64,000 nt of DNA, taken from assembly GCF_030687295.1 (NCBI RefSeq), contig NZ_CP117425.1, positions 3,786,001-3,850,000 of the forward strand, read 5' to 3'. Of this stretch, positions 29,728 to 37,707 are shown one piece after another. The notes below the pieces were generated by a model that saw only the letters and a list, made by a program, of their open reading frames with translations, had not been told where the DNA came from and searched no databases. A program made the translations under genes and the position numbers. How positions within the stretch are numbered: the stretch's first letter is position 1; each line of letters starts with the position of its first letter. This DNA is from Pseudomonas beijingensis (GTDB lineage Bacteria > Pseudomonadota > Gammaproteobacteria > Pseudomonadales > Pseudomonadaceae).

Positions 29728-30038
29728 TCAGACAATCGGAAAACTATTGAAATCCACGCTTCGGGCCAGACGGTTGTCGATCAGGCTGATGAAGCCTTGC
29801 ACTTCAGGGCAATTGAAGTGGGCTTGCATGGCCGCTTCCGATTGCCAGCGGGCGCCGATTGCCAGCGGGCGCTGACGTTCCAGCGGTCGCCATCGTCCGG
29901 GCAACGGTCGACCAGATAGGCATCGCAGCCTGGGAGCGCGCGCAGGGTCTCGACGATTTGCTGCAATTGCCGGCCCAGTTCTTCCGAGCGACCGGCGGCG
30001 GCTTGCACCTGTACGGTATTGATCACTTGGCGAGACAT
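29728..30038 (-). pseudogene. Antibiotic-biosynthesis-monooxygenase-like protein, frameshifted by a 17-bp duplication
   Basis: From ATG 30038 the sequence MSRQVINTVQVQAAAGRSEE continues as a small ferredoxin-like-fold ABM domain (ETLRALPGCDAYLVDR, DRWNVSARWQS). After RWQS the frame is thrown out by a perfect 17-bp tandem duplication (29839-29872). Skipping one unit restores EAAMQAHFNCPEVQGFISLIDNRLARSVDFNSFPIV to a TGA at 29728, about 97 residues, the normal ABM length. As it stands translation ends at 29781 with a scrambled tail. Unlike the homopolymer breaks elsewhere this looks like a real mutation, though an assembly error is possible. It lies 122 bp downstream of the MocR-type regulator gene in the same orientation. 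Confidence 0.85.
29839..29872. repeat. 17-bp tandem duplication inside the ABM gene
   Basis: CGATTGCCAGCGGGCGC occurs twice in perfect tandem (29839-29855 and 29856-29872). One copy fits the reading frame; two copies shift it. Confidence 0.97.
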
Positions 30039-30159
30039 TGTTTCAGGCTCCTGAATCAAGTCGGACGGGGGTGTTTACTCGCAATGACACCCGTGCAGGA
30101 TAGGCCTGGCGATGCAAGGCTCAAACAGCCAATGGGCGGATAAATGCCCAGTCCAATCC

Positions 30160-31593
30160 TCAGGCCACCTGCTGCAGAATGTCGCGCAAACGGTCGAGGG
30201 CGATGTCGATGTCCAGGGTTTCGATCGCACCGAAACCGAAGAACAGGCCCGGCCGCACAGGCTCATCATTAAAAAAGCCCGCGAGGCTGTAGAGCCCGAC
30301 CTCGGCTTTTCTCGCCAGCTCGATCACCAGCGCCAGGTCCATCGGCACCTTGCACAACACCGCCATATGGAAGCCCGCAGTGGTGGGCACGGCCTCGAAC
30401 CAGGGCGACAAGTCCCCGGCCATGCGTGCCAGGATCCGCTCACGGCGCCCGGCGTACAGGGTGTGGCAGCGGCGGATGTGCTTGAGCAGACAGCCTTCGG
30501 CGATGAACTTGGCCAGTGCCCATTGGGGCAGGGTAGAGGTGTGCTGGTCGGTGAGGCGCTTGGCCAGGATCACCGCTTCAAGGATCGCTGGCGGCAGGAT
30601 TGCGTAACCGAGCCGCAGCTCCGGCAACAGGGTCTTGGAGAAGGTGCCGACGTACGCGACGATGCCGCGCTCATCCAGGCTCTGCAACGAATCGGCGGGC
30701 CGGCCTTCGTAGCGGAATTCGCTGTCGTAGTCGTCTTCGATGATGATTGCCCCCAGCTCATAGGCCCGCGCCAGCAAGGCCTCGCGGCGGGCCTGGCTCA
30801 TGGGCATGCCCAGGGGGAACTGGTGGGAGGGCGTCACATAAATCAACCGCGTGCCGTCGGGGATAAGGTCCACCCGCATGCCGTGCTCGTCCACCGGCAC
30901 CCCAGCCACCGTGGCGCCCTGGGAGCCGAACAGCAAGCGCGCCGGCGGGTAACCCGGATCTTCCATGGCCACCAGGCTGCCGGGACGGGTCAATACCCGC
31001 GAAATCAGGTCCAGGGCCTGTTGCGCGCCGTTGCACACCACCACGTCTTCATCCTGGCAATTGACCCCGCGAGAAAACGCGATGTGCCGGGCAATGGCAT
31101 TGCGCAGCGACGGCAGGCCTTCGGGCTGGCTGTAGAAGCCCTTGGCGCTGGCGATCTGGCGCAGAGCGTGGGCAGTGCAGCGCCGCCAGTCGTCCAGCGG
31201 AAACTGGCCCTTGCCAGTGGCGCCGCCGATGAAGTCGTAGCGCAACGCACCTTCGAGGGTGGGATGGCGCATCAGGTCCGGCATGGTGCGCCAGGCCTCG
31301 ACGACGTCGGCGCCGGCCAGCTCGCGGTGGCTTTGCTTGCGCACGACTTTGGCCGGCCGCGCATTGACGTAGGTGCCTTTGCCGATGATGCCGGTGAGGA
31401 AGTTCTCGTAGGTCAGTTGGGCGTAGGTGTCGGAGACGGTCTTGCGCGAGACCCCCAGTTGCTCGGCCAGCAGGCGGCTGGGCGGCAGTTGCGTGCCAGC
31501 GGCCAGGCGACCGCTTTCGATGGCGCTGCGCAACTGTTGATACAACTGGCCCGACAGGTCCTTGCGGCCGTTGATGACAACATGAAGTTCCAT
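30160..31593 (-). CDS. MocR/PdxR-type GntR regulator with aminotransferase domain
   Basis: A 477-residue fusion regulator. The N-terminal GntR winged helix (LYQQLRSAIESGRLAAGTQL, PPSRLLAEQLGVSRKTVSDT, about residues 18-75) is joined to a fold-type I aminotransferase domain. Motifs include VVCNGAQQALDLI, MEDPGYPPAR, IIEDDYDSEFRYEGRP and the PLP lysine in YVGTFSKTLLPELRLGY. MocR proteins use PLP or its derivatives as effectors and usually control a divergent neighbour. Here that is the AhpD-like gene 194 bp away, so regulation of it is a reasonable inference. The effector and true target are not known; it could also be a PdxR for pyridoxal synthesis, but no pdxST gene is near. Confidence 0.92.
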   Translation of the reverse strand: MELHVVINGRKDLSGQLYQQLRSAIESGRLAAGTQLPPSRLLAEQLGVSRKTVSDTYAQLTYENFLTGIIGKGTYVNARPAKVVRKQSHRELAGADVVEAWRTMPDLMRHPTLEGALRYDFIGGATGKGQFPLDDWRRCTAHALRQIASAKGFYSQPEGLPSLRNAIARHIAFSRGVNCQDEDVVVCNGAQQALDLISRVLTRPGSLVAMEDPGYPPARLLFGSQGATVAGVPVDEHGMRVDLIPDGTRLIYVTPSHQFPLGMPMSQARREALLARAYELGAIIIEDDYDSEFRYEGRPADSLQSLDERGIVAYVGTFSKTLLPELRLGYAILPPAILEAVILAKRLTDQHTSTLPQWALAKFIAEGCLLKHIRRCHTLYAGRRERILARMAGDLSPWFEAVPTTAGFHMAVLCKVPMDLALVIELARKAEVGLYSLAGFFNDEPVRPGLFFGFGAIETLDIDIALDRLRDILQQVA

Positions 31594-31787
31594 ACCCGCA
31601 AGCTCCTGGGCGATTGTTGGCGGCCAGCATCAAAGGCGCAAGATTACCCGCATTGTGCGACTGCGTAGAAGTTGCGTGGAGAAAATCCCGTTCATTGGAC
31701 TTGTCCCCGGTTTTTTCGACGAATTGGACCTGTCATTGCCCAGTCCCAGGGCCTACCGTGAAGTTCTCGAATGCCACGGAGCCCGCC

Positions 31788-32228
31788 ATGAGCCCGCGTC
31801 TGGATTACTACACCGCATCCCCCGGGGCGATGCGCGCCATGATCGGCCTGGAAGCCCTGACCAGTCGCCTGAGTATCGAACCGGCGCTGCTGCACCTGAT
31901 CAAGATCCGCGCCTCGCAACTCAATGGCTGTGCCTTCTGCACCGACATGCATTCGGTGGAGGCACGCCGCCAGGGCGAGACCGAGCGGCGGCTCTACGCG
32001 GTGGCGGTATGGCGCGACAGTGGTTTCTTCACGGCTCGCGAACGCGCCGCCCTGGCCTGGACCGAGGCGGTGACGCTGTTGGCGCAGAGCCAGGTCCCCG
32101 ATGACGTCTATGCCCAGGCCCGGGCCTGCTTCAGCGAGGAGGAACTGGTGGACCTGACCCTGGCGATCAGCACCATCAACAGCTGGAACCGGCTGGCGGT
32201 GAGTTTTCGCCAGAGTCCGGGGGGGTGA
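31788..32228 (+). CDS. Carboxymuconolactone decarboxylase / AhpD-like protein
   Basis: A 146-residue all-helical protein of the CMD/AhpD family. The redox CxxC lies in LNGCAFCTDMHS with the partner His four residues on, as in AhpD-type alkylhydroperoxidase-like proteins. It may have thiol-dependent peroxidase activity, but the substrate is unknown. The ATG at 31788 (MSPRLDYYTASPGAM) was chosen because it begins the conserved domain; the frame is open further upstream without conserved sequence. It is divergent from the MocR-type regulator and probably its target. Confidence 0.87.
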   Translation: MSPRLDYYTASPGAMRAMIGLEALTSRLSIEPALLHLIKIRASQLNGCAFCTDMHSVEARRQGETERRLYAVAVWRDSGFFTARERAALAWTEAVTLLAQSQVPDDVYAQARACFSEEELVDLTLAISTINSWNRLAVSFRQSPGG

Positions 32229-32274
32229 TTGTCTGGAGCAAGCTCCTAAGTGTGTTCCTGTGGCGAGCTGCTTT

Positions 32275-32406
32275 TGTGGCGAGGGGATTTATCCCCGTTG
32301 GGCTGCGTAGCAGCCCTAAACGCCTGTATCTCGGTGTTTCAGAAGGATTGAGTTGTATGCTTTGGGGCCGCTTCGCTCCCCAACGGGGATAAATCCCCTC
32401 GCCACA
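32275..32406. repeat. REP pair, GGGGATTTATCCCC type
   Basis: TGTGGCGAGGGGATTTATCC and TAAATCCCCTCGCCACA form the outer arms. The interior includes GGGCTGCGTAGCAGCCC and a looser inverted copy. It fills the gap between two convergent genes. Confidence 0.85.
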
Positions 32407-32419
32407 AAAAGCAGTGTCG

Positions 32420-32761
32420 TTACTTTGTCAGGGGTGAGTTGTTAGCCGGAGCCGGCGGCCTTTGCGGCTTGACCGAGGTGCCAAACGTATTACCCATGCG
32501 CACCCCCGTGGCCGCCGGGGTTGCCAGGCCGATGCTGTTCGGTGCGCGTTCATTGACCGGCACGTTCATGGCCTCTTGGGCCTGTTGCGCCGCCTTCGCG
32601 GCCTGCGGGTCGTTACCCATCTGCCGGCTGAGGCAGTTGTAGTCGGGGGTCTTGTAGCCACCGACAGTCACCTCGATACAGGCCGGGGCTTCTTCGCCCT
32701 GGGCCCAGGGCAGGGCCATGCACAGCCCGAGGCCTGCGATCATGTTCATCCACTGTTTCAT
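32420..32761 (-). CDS. Small exported protein of unknown function
   Basis: A 113-residue protein with a signal peptide (MKQWMNMIAGLGLCMALPWA, cleavage near AQG-EE) and two cysteines (PACIEV, DYNCLSRQM) that could form one disulfide. The second half is low-complexity, rich in Ala, Gln, Pro and Asn (AKAAQQAQEAMN, KPQRPPAPANN). It is predicted periplasmic. I do not recognise a family. It is divergent from vreA across a 139-bp region carrying a Pho-box-like site, so it could share phosphate control. Confidence 0.7.
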   Translation of the reverse strand: MKQWMNMIAGLGLCMALPWAQGEEAPACIEVTVGGYKTPDYNCLSRQMGNDPQAAKAAQQAQEAMNVPVNERAPNSIGLATPAATGVRMGNTFGTSVKPQRPPAPANNSPLTK

Positions 32762-32840
32762 CTCCGACCTCCTGGCCCGCGGCAGCGGACGGTGCGTTGT
32801 CAGGGCATCAGTCTAGTGCGGCCTGGAGGATTTGTATCAG

Positions 32841-32858
32841 TTGTCATACGACATTCAT
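32841..32858 (+). promoter_or_regulatory. Pho-box-like site upstream of vreA
   Basis: TTGTCAT-ACGA-CATTCAT resembles the PhoB box CTGTCAT-N4-CTGTCAT, matching 6 of 7 and 5 of 7 positions with the correct 11-bp phasing. It lies 42 bp before the vreA start codon. PhoB control of vreAIR is reported in P. aeruginosa, which supports the call. Confidence 0.65.
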
Positions 32859-32900
32859 AAACACCCCTCAGGATGACGATTTTCAACGGATACGTCAGTT

Positions 32901-33599
32901 GTGCAGCAGGGCAGAGCCGGGGGCGAACGCGGACGTGGATTGACCAGCGTGCCCTTGGGGTGGCTGATGGTGTTGCTGTGTCTGCTGGCCGGGCCGATCC
33001 AGGCGGTTGGCCTGGTGGACCTGGACATCGCGCCCCAGGAACTGACCACGGCGCTAGAGCAGTTCAGTCGCGCTACGGGCATGGCGGTGCTGGTGGACCA
33101 TCAGTTGTCGAGCCAGCGCCAAACGCTGGGCGTGCAGGGGCGGTTCACCCCCTCCGACGGGTTGCGGGTGTTGCTCAGCGGCACCGGGCTGGCGGCGCAT
33201 TATGCCCGGGCGGATGCGTTCACGTTGCAGGCGGTTCGGGTCCGCGAGGTTCCGCTGCCTGCCGGTGTCACTCCGGGCATGAGTGACAGCAACTACGCGG
33301 CAGCCATCCAGACGGTCATCCAGCGCAATTTATGTCGTTCACCGTTGACCCGCCCGGGCAGTTTTCGGGCGGTGCTGCAAGTGTGGATCGGCCGGGACGG
33401 CGTGGTCCAGCACAGCCGCCTGGTCAGTTCCACGGGCGACCTGATGCGGGACAAGGCCTTGGTCAACAGTTTGCAAAACCTCAGGATCGACCGCCCCGCG
33501 CCCAGTTCGTTGCGCCAGCCGGTGACCCTGCTTTTGTTACCCGACTCATCAGGAAGAAGCATGGAATGCATGACAGGGGAAGGGGTGTCCGGGCGATGA
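32901..33599 (+). CDS. vreA: VreA-like signalling protein (STN domain plus TonB-like C-terminus, no beta barrel)
   Basis: A 232-residue protein from a GTG start. It has a signal peptide (VPLGWLMVLLCLLAGPIQAV, about residues 17-36), then a secretin/TonB N-terminal short domain (LDIAPQELTTALEQFSRATG to VLLSGTGLAAHYARAD) as used by TonB-receptor transducers. A TonB-C-like domain follows (YAAAIQTVIQRNL, GSFRAVLQVWIGRDGVVQHS, LRQPVTLLLLPD). There is no outer-membrane barrel. This architecture and the sigma/anti-sigma pair that follows match VreA of the P. aeruginosa PUMA3 cell-surface-signalling system. It is probably periplasmic and signals to VreR. The stop overlaps the vreI start (ATGA 33596-33599). 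Confidence 0.85.
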   Translation: MQQGRAGGERGRGLTSVPLGWLMVLLCLLAGPIQAVGLVDLDIAPQELTTALEQFSRATGMAVLVDHQLSSQRQTLGVQGRFTPSDGLRVLLSGTGLAAHYARADAFTLQAVRVREVPLPAGVTPGMSDSNYAAAIQTVIQRNLCRSPLTRPGSFRAVLQVWIGRDGVVQHSRLVSSTGDLMRDKALVNSLQNLRIDRPAPSSLRQPVTLLLLPDSSGRSMECMTGEGVSGR

Positions 33600-34141
33600 A
33601 AGACATCGGTCGCAGCCCGTTGGTGAAGTTGTTTCTCACCTCCTATGAGGATTTCAGGGTGCGCCTGCGCAGACGCCTGGGCTCCGAGGAACTGGCCAAC
33701 GACGTGCTGCATGAAACCTACCTGCGGGTCGATCGCATGGTCGACACGCCGGACATCGCCCAGCCCAATGCTTATCTGTATCGCATGGCCCTGAACATCG
33801 CCGCCGATCGTCGGCAGGCCGATGCACGCTTGCTTACGGGCGATGAAATCGAGGAATTGCTGCAGGTCTCGGATGAAGCGCTGGACCCGGCGCGGGTGGT
33901 GGGTGGGCAGAAGGAGTTGCAGACCTTGCTCAAGGCCTTGTACGAACTGCCGGCGCGCCGTCGCAGGATTTTCATCGCCGCCCGCCTGGAAGAAGCGCCG
34001 CATCTGGAAATCTCCCAGCGCTTCGGTATTTCCACCCGCATGGTGGAGAAGGAAATCAAGGCGGCGCTGGGGCATTGTGCCCTGCGCCTGGAAAGAAAAG
34101 TCATTCAGCGGTTCGGTCCCGGCGCGGGAAAACCGTCTTGA
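33596..34141 (+). CDS. vreI: ECF sigma factor VreI (FecI-like)
   Basis: A 181-residue extracytoplasmic-function sigma factor. The region 2 helix reads GSEELANDVLHETYLRVDRM and NAYLYRMALNIAADRRQ, and the region 4 helix-turn-helix reads LEISQRFGISTRMVEKEIKA. Its place between vreA and vreR and before the hxc genes identifies it as the PUMA3 sigma factor, which in P. aeruginosa drives hxc, pdtA and related genes under phosphate limitation. Target promoters cannot be recognised here because I do not know a reliable consensus. Confidence 0.9.
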   Translation: MKDIGRSPLVKLFLTSYEDFRVRLRRRLGSEELANDVLHETYLRVDRMVDTPDIAQPNAYLYRMALNIAADRRQADARLLTGDEIEELLQVSDEALDPARVVGGQKELQTLLKALYELPARRRRIFIAARLEEAPHLEISQRFGISTRMVEKEIKAALGHCALRLERKVIQRFGPGAGKPS

Positions 34142-34162
34142 GAGTAGAGACCCGACCCTTTC

Positions 34163-35121
34163 ATGAGTGTGTGTGCGCTTGAACATCTTCAGCATCGCTT
34201 CCCCTGACGCCACGCCCCAGGCCCGATTGGCCAGCGAGGCCCCGAGATTGGCTGATCCTGCTGACCTCGGGGCGCGCCACCGTGGCCGATGCCCGGGCCT
34301 TGCGCTTGTGGTGCGGGCAAAGCCCCGAACATGCGCAGGCCTTTGAACAGGCCAAGGTGCTGTGGCAGGGGCTGCAACCCGCCGCCGCGGCGTTGCAGGC
34401 GCCCCGGCATTTCGGCCGTCGGGCGTTGTTGGGTGGCGCCATCGCCGCATCGGCGGCTTTCCTGTTGATCCGCGCCACGGTGCCCGGCGGTGTTTCCGGG
34501 TTGGGGGCCGACTACATCACCGATGTCGGCGAACAGCGCCGAGTGGAATGGGCCGAGGGCGTCAGCCTGGAGCTCAATACCCAGACCCGTCTCAGCCGCC
34601 ACGCGCTGGCCGATGGCGGGCAAGGGTTGGAATTGCTCAGTGGCGAAATTGAAGTGCAGGGGCGTAGTGCCCAGGTGGTCAGCGTCCAGGCCGGCGCCGG
34701 TTGGATCAGCGCCGCCCGGGCACGCTTCAACATCCGCTACACCGACCAGAGCGTCTGCGCGACCTGCCTGGAGGGCGTGGTGCAGGTCGAGGTGCAAGGC
34801 CAGCGGTTTCGCCTGGAACCGGGTATGCAGCTGACTTACGACCCTCACCAGGTGGGCGCTCCCAAGCGTGCCGATGTGTCGGCGGCCATTGCCTGGCGTG
34901 AGCAGGTCCTGGTGTTCAACGACGCGTCCCTGGCCAGCGTCATCGACGAAATCAACCGCTACCGTCCCGGCATGTTGTTGCTGCTCAACCGCGAGCTGGG
35001 CCAGCGCAAGGTCCACGCACGGTTTCGCCTCGACCAGTTGGCGGGCGTGGCGCTGTTGATCCGTGATGCCTACGGCGCCAAATGCACCGAATTGCCGGGT
35101 GGGGTGGTGGTACTGAGCTGA
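34163..35121 (+). CDS. vreR: FecR-like sigma regulator VreR (1-base insertion(s) near the N-terminus)
   Basis: A FecR-type anti-sigma/sigma regulator. The N-terminal cytoplasmic DUF4880-like part reads WLILLTSGRATVADARALRL, one transmembrane helix follows (LLGGAIAASAAFLLIRA), and then a periplasmic FecR domain (YITDVGEQRRVEWAEG, LNTQTRLS, LLSGEIEVQG) that would receive the VreA signal. The frame is closed by an extra C at 34240-34243; removal gives EARDWLILLTSG. The start is uncertain: GTG/TTG codons at 34167-34179 give ...LNIFSIASPDATPQ, while the only ATG (34163) would need a second lost C at 34201-34204 to give MSVCALEHLQHRFPDATPQ. Length is about 314 residues either way. Uninterrupted translation is possible only from 34282. 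Confidence 0.87.
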
Positions 35122-35145
35122 GGCCAGCGGCGTCTGGGCGGGCCT

Positions 35146-35440
35146 CATCGCGAGCAAGCTCGTTCCCACAAGGGACTTATGCCGGGCCCAAAACCTGAGG
35201 CCACCCAATAACCCTGTGGGAACGGGCTTGCTCGCGAAGAGGCCTGTAGGCTCGACATCCATGTCGACTGTCATGCCGCTTTCGCGAGCAAGCCCGCTCC
35301 CACAAGGAACCAGTGCTTGGCTCAAGTCTTCGGTTCACTCCATAACCCTGTGGGAGCGAGCTTGCTCGCGATGGGGCCGGCACATTCGACATCCTCTTCA
35401 ACAGACCCACCGCTATCGCGAGCAAGCTCGCTCCCACAGG
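35146..35440. repeat. Cluster of REP elements
   Basis: Arms of the CATCGCGAGCAAGCTCG / GTGGGAGCGAGCTTGCTCGC type lie at about 35146, 35214, 35280, 35348 and 35415, alternating in orientation about every 66 bp. They form two and a half BIMEs. They fill the whole 335-bp gap between vreR and the convergent hxcW, and no gene or terminator of other kind is seen. Confidence 0.85.
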
Positions 35441-35457
35441 GGACAGTGTTGTTCGGC

Positions 35458-36069
35458 TTATTCCAGTGGCCCTAATACTTGCTGATATTTCTCGACGCCT
35501 TGGGGTGTCTGGCGGCTCAGGCTGATCTCGATGCCCGTCGGGTTTTCCTGGCGGTTGCCGCTGAGTTTGCGCCAGCCTTTCTCCGTGTCCCAGTACCGCA
35601 GGCCGGCGTCGCTGACGTCACTGAGCACGGCCACGCCCGGGCCGGGTGCGGGTAGGGGGTAGCGGTTGCGGGCCTGGCCTTGGGCGCGGTAAAGCGTGTC
35701 GCCCTTGAGCCACCAACGCACCCGTTGCAGCTCGCCTTCCTGGGCCGCCGCCACGCGGATCACATCCAGGCGAAAGCCCCGGCCTTCGGTGCTGCGCACG
35801 GTGAGGGCGGGCGGGGCGGTCGAGGGCGGGTCGTCGACGCCGGGTTTGACCGGTTCGCTCAGCTCGATGCTGGCGCGCAGGGCGACGTCGCGCTCCAGTT
35901 GGTTCAAGACCCGCAGCAGCGCTTCGGTCTGTTCGGTACTGGCCTGCAAATGGCTGTCGGCACGGGTCACGCTGTCCAGCCCGCGCCAGGCGATCAGACT
36001 GACCACCGCCATCAGCAGGATCGCCACCATCACTTCCAGCAAGGTGAAGCCCGTCTGCCGGGCGCTCAT
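35458..36069 (-). CDS. hxcW: Type II secretion minor pseudopilin HxcW (GspJ)
   Basis: A 203-residue prepilin-like protein. From ATG 36069 it begins MSARQTGFTLLEVMVAILLM, the prepilin peptidase site G/FTLLE followed by the hydrophobic N-helix, then a periplasmic GspJ domain (GLRYWDTEKGWRKLSG). GspJ caps the pseudopilus with GspI and GspK. The start overlaps the hxcU stop by 4 bp (36066-36069). The pair hxcU-hxcW runs opposite to hxcP, exactly as in the P. aeruginosa hxc locus. Confidence 0.92.
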   Translation of the reverse strand: MSARQTGFTLLEVMVAILLMAVVSLIAWRGLDSVTRADSHLQASTEQTEALLRVLNQLERDVALRASIELSEPVKPGVDDPPSTAPPALTVRSTEGRGFRLDVIRVAAAQEGELQRVRWWLKGDTLYRAQGQARNRYPLPAPGPGVAVLSDVSDAGLRYWDTEKGWRKLSGNRQENPTGIEISLSRQTPQGVEKYQQVLGPLE

Positions 36070-36518
36070 TGGAGCTGCACTCGCCCGGCGGCACTGCGTT
36101 GCACCGTGAGACTGTTCTGGCCGTCCGACAAGCGGATCTGCAAGGGCTCGCCGATCCACTCGGCATTCAGCACGACCCGCTGCCTGGGTTCCACGCGCAC
36201 CTCCATCGACGGACTCTGCCAGCGCCGTCGACGCAGTTGCGGGTCGTCCTCGAAGCGATCAACCCCGGTGCCCCGGTCCGTGCGGCGACTGAAGCCAAAG
36301 CCCTTGGCGTCCCATCGCCAGGTAATCGGCCGCCCGTCGGTGCGCGCTTCGGTCTGGGCCAGTTGCAACAGCTGCACCAGCCGTTCGCCATCCTGGCGCA
36401 GCAACTTCAACGGGTCCGGCTTGATGCTCAGGCTCACGGCGGCACTGGCGATGCCGATGATCACCAGCACCACCATCAATTCGATCAGGGTAAAACCGCG
36501 TTGCTTGCCGAGGTTCAT
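36066..36518 (-). CDS. hxcU: Type II secretion minor pseudopilin HxcU (GspH)
   Basis: A 150-residue GspH-type pseudopilin with N-terminus MNLGKQRGFTLIELMVVLVI containing the prepilin peptidase site G/FTLIE. The small globular domain includes LLQLAQTEARTDGRPITWRW and EPLQIRLSDG. It is the first gene of the hxcU-hxcW unit, divergent from hxcP across a 117-bp shared promoter region. Confidence 0.92.
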   Translation of the reverse strand: MNLGKQRGFTLIELMVVLVIIGIASAAVSLSIKPDPLKLLRQDGERLVQLLQLAQTEARTDGRPITWRWDAKGFGFSRRTDRGTGVDRFEDDPQLRRRRWQSPSMEVRVEPRQRVVLNAEWIGEPLQIRLSDGQNSLTVQRSAAGRVQLQ

Positions 36519-36635
36519 GCGCGCTCCTTTGCGTAAAGGTCACTCTGCACGGTGAAGATGATAAGGATGTGAAATAAAACGGAGAGAATTGACGCGTACG
36601 CTGCAAGCTGGAATCAAAAAAAGGAGATTCAGGCC

Positions 36636-37106
36636 ATGGCGTTCATCGAGCGTGTGTCCCCGGCGCAAATCGTCCAGGCCGTGGGCTTGTTGGCGGCGTT
36701 GGCCGGGGTGGCGACCTGGTCTTCGCTGCTGCTCACCTCGGCCGAGTCCCGCACGCCGGACGTCGCCCCGCAACGCATGGCCGAGCGTTCCGATAACCCG
36801 GCGTTGCAATGGTTCTCCAACCAGCCGGCACCGGTGGACATCAAGGTCAGCGGGGTGATGGCCGGCACCCACGCCGCCGTGGCGATCCTCAGCCTCAACG
36901 ACGGACCGCCGCGCAGTTTCCTGGTGGGTGAGCGCGTGGCCCAAGGGGTGCGGCTGGTGGCGATCGAGGCGCAGGCGGTGGTCATCGAGCGGGGCAAGGA
37001 GCAGACCCGACTGGTCCTGGCCCGGTTGCCGGATTCAGTGAGTTTGCCTCCCCTGTGGGAGCAAGGCTTGCCCGCGATGAAGACGACGCAGTCTCCGAGG
37101 AAATGA
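36636..37106 (+). CDS. hxcP: Type II secretion inner-membrane protein HxcP (GspC)
   Basis: A 156-residue GspC-like protein. One N-terminal transmembrane helix (IVQAVGLLAALAGVATWSSL) is followed by a periplasmic homology region (DIKVSGVMAGTHAAVAILSL, NDGPPRSFLVGERVAQGVRL) that contacts the secretin. It has no PDZ or coiled-coil extension, so it is at the short end for GspC, as in Hxc systems. The last ~20 residues (LPPLWEQGLPAMKTTQSPRK) are encoded by REP sequence that begins at 37053, so the native C-terminus has been replaced or extended by the repeat. It is preceded by AAGGAG. Confidence 0.85.
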   Translation: MAFIERVSPAQIVQAVGLLAALAGVATWSSLLLTSAESRTPDVAPQRMAERSDNPALQWFSNQPAPVDIKVSGVMAGTHAAVAILSLNDGPPRSFLVGERVAQGVRLVAIEAQAVVIERGKEQTRLVLARLPDSVSLPPLWEQGLPAMKTTQSPRK

Positions 37107-37141
37107 GGCGCCTGTATCGCGGGCAAGCCTTGCTCCCACAG
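37053..37141. repeat. REP pair overlapping the 3' end of hxcP
   Basis: The inverted arms CTGTGGGAGCAAGGCTTGCC and GGCAAGCCTTGCTCCCACAG are a REP sub-type with CAAGGCTTG in place of CGAGCTTG. The first arm and most of the loop lie inside the hxcP coding frame. It separates the convergent hxcP and hxcV. Confidence 0.88.
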
Positions 37142-37181
37142 ATAAACCTCTCGCCACAAAGGATGTGTTAGCCCACAACGC

Positions 37182-37559
37182 TCAAGGTTTCTCCCGGCTG
37201 ACCAACGTCTCCAACCGAGCCAACGGCGGTGCTTCGCGACTGCGGTCCGACACGCTCAGTTCAACCCGCAGCAGTCGACCGTTTTCCACCGGGCGCAGGG
37301 TCTGTTCGCAGCGCAGCAGCAAGCGCCCCTGGTCGCACTCGAACACTTTCGAACCCTGGGCAAAACGGCCTTCCAGACGCAACTGCGCCAGTTGGCTGCG
37401 GGCGGCCAGCAGCGCGATGGATTTGTCCCGCAACAGGCCGTTGCTCTGGGTCATCACCGCGGCCACGCGCACGGCGGCCGACATGGCCACGGCGATGATC
37501 GCCAGGGCCACCAGCACTTCGATCAGGGTGAAGCCGGCTTGCGGAGCAGGGCGTGGCAT
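37182..37559 (-). CDS. hxcV: Type II secretion minor pseudopilin HxcV (GspI)
   Basis: A 125-residue GspI-type pseudopilin: MPRPAPQAGFTLIEVLVALA with the prepilin peptidase site G/FTLIE, then a short globular domain (SQLAQLRLEGRFAQGSKVFE, CDQGRLLLRCEQ with two Cys). It forms the tip complex with GspJ and GspK. It is transcribed alone on the minus strand between hxcP and hxcT, the order seen in P. aeruginosa. Confidence 0.9.
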   Translation of the reverse strand: MPRPAPQAGFTLIEVLVALAIIAVAMSAAVRVAAVMTQSNGLLRDKSIALLAARSQLAQLRLEGRFAQGSKVFECDQGRLLLRCEQTLRPVENGRLLRVELSVSDRSREAPPLARLETLVSREKP

Positions 37560-37707
37560 GGCGCGGGCTCGAGGGCGAGGACAACCTGCAACGCTAGCCG
37601 ACGTTCGTGACCGATTGACGACGCAAGCTCCTGAGCAATTTCAATATCACTGACATATTTTCTTGCAACACTGCGCCTCGAATCGAATCCAGCGAAGGAC
37701 CGTCGAG

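Noticed and set aside
37600..37690. Pho box in the hxcV-hxcT intergenic region
   Set aside because: ATGTCAG on the minus strand is followed by ATTGAAA, too poor a second half to call.
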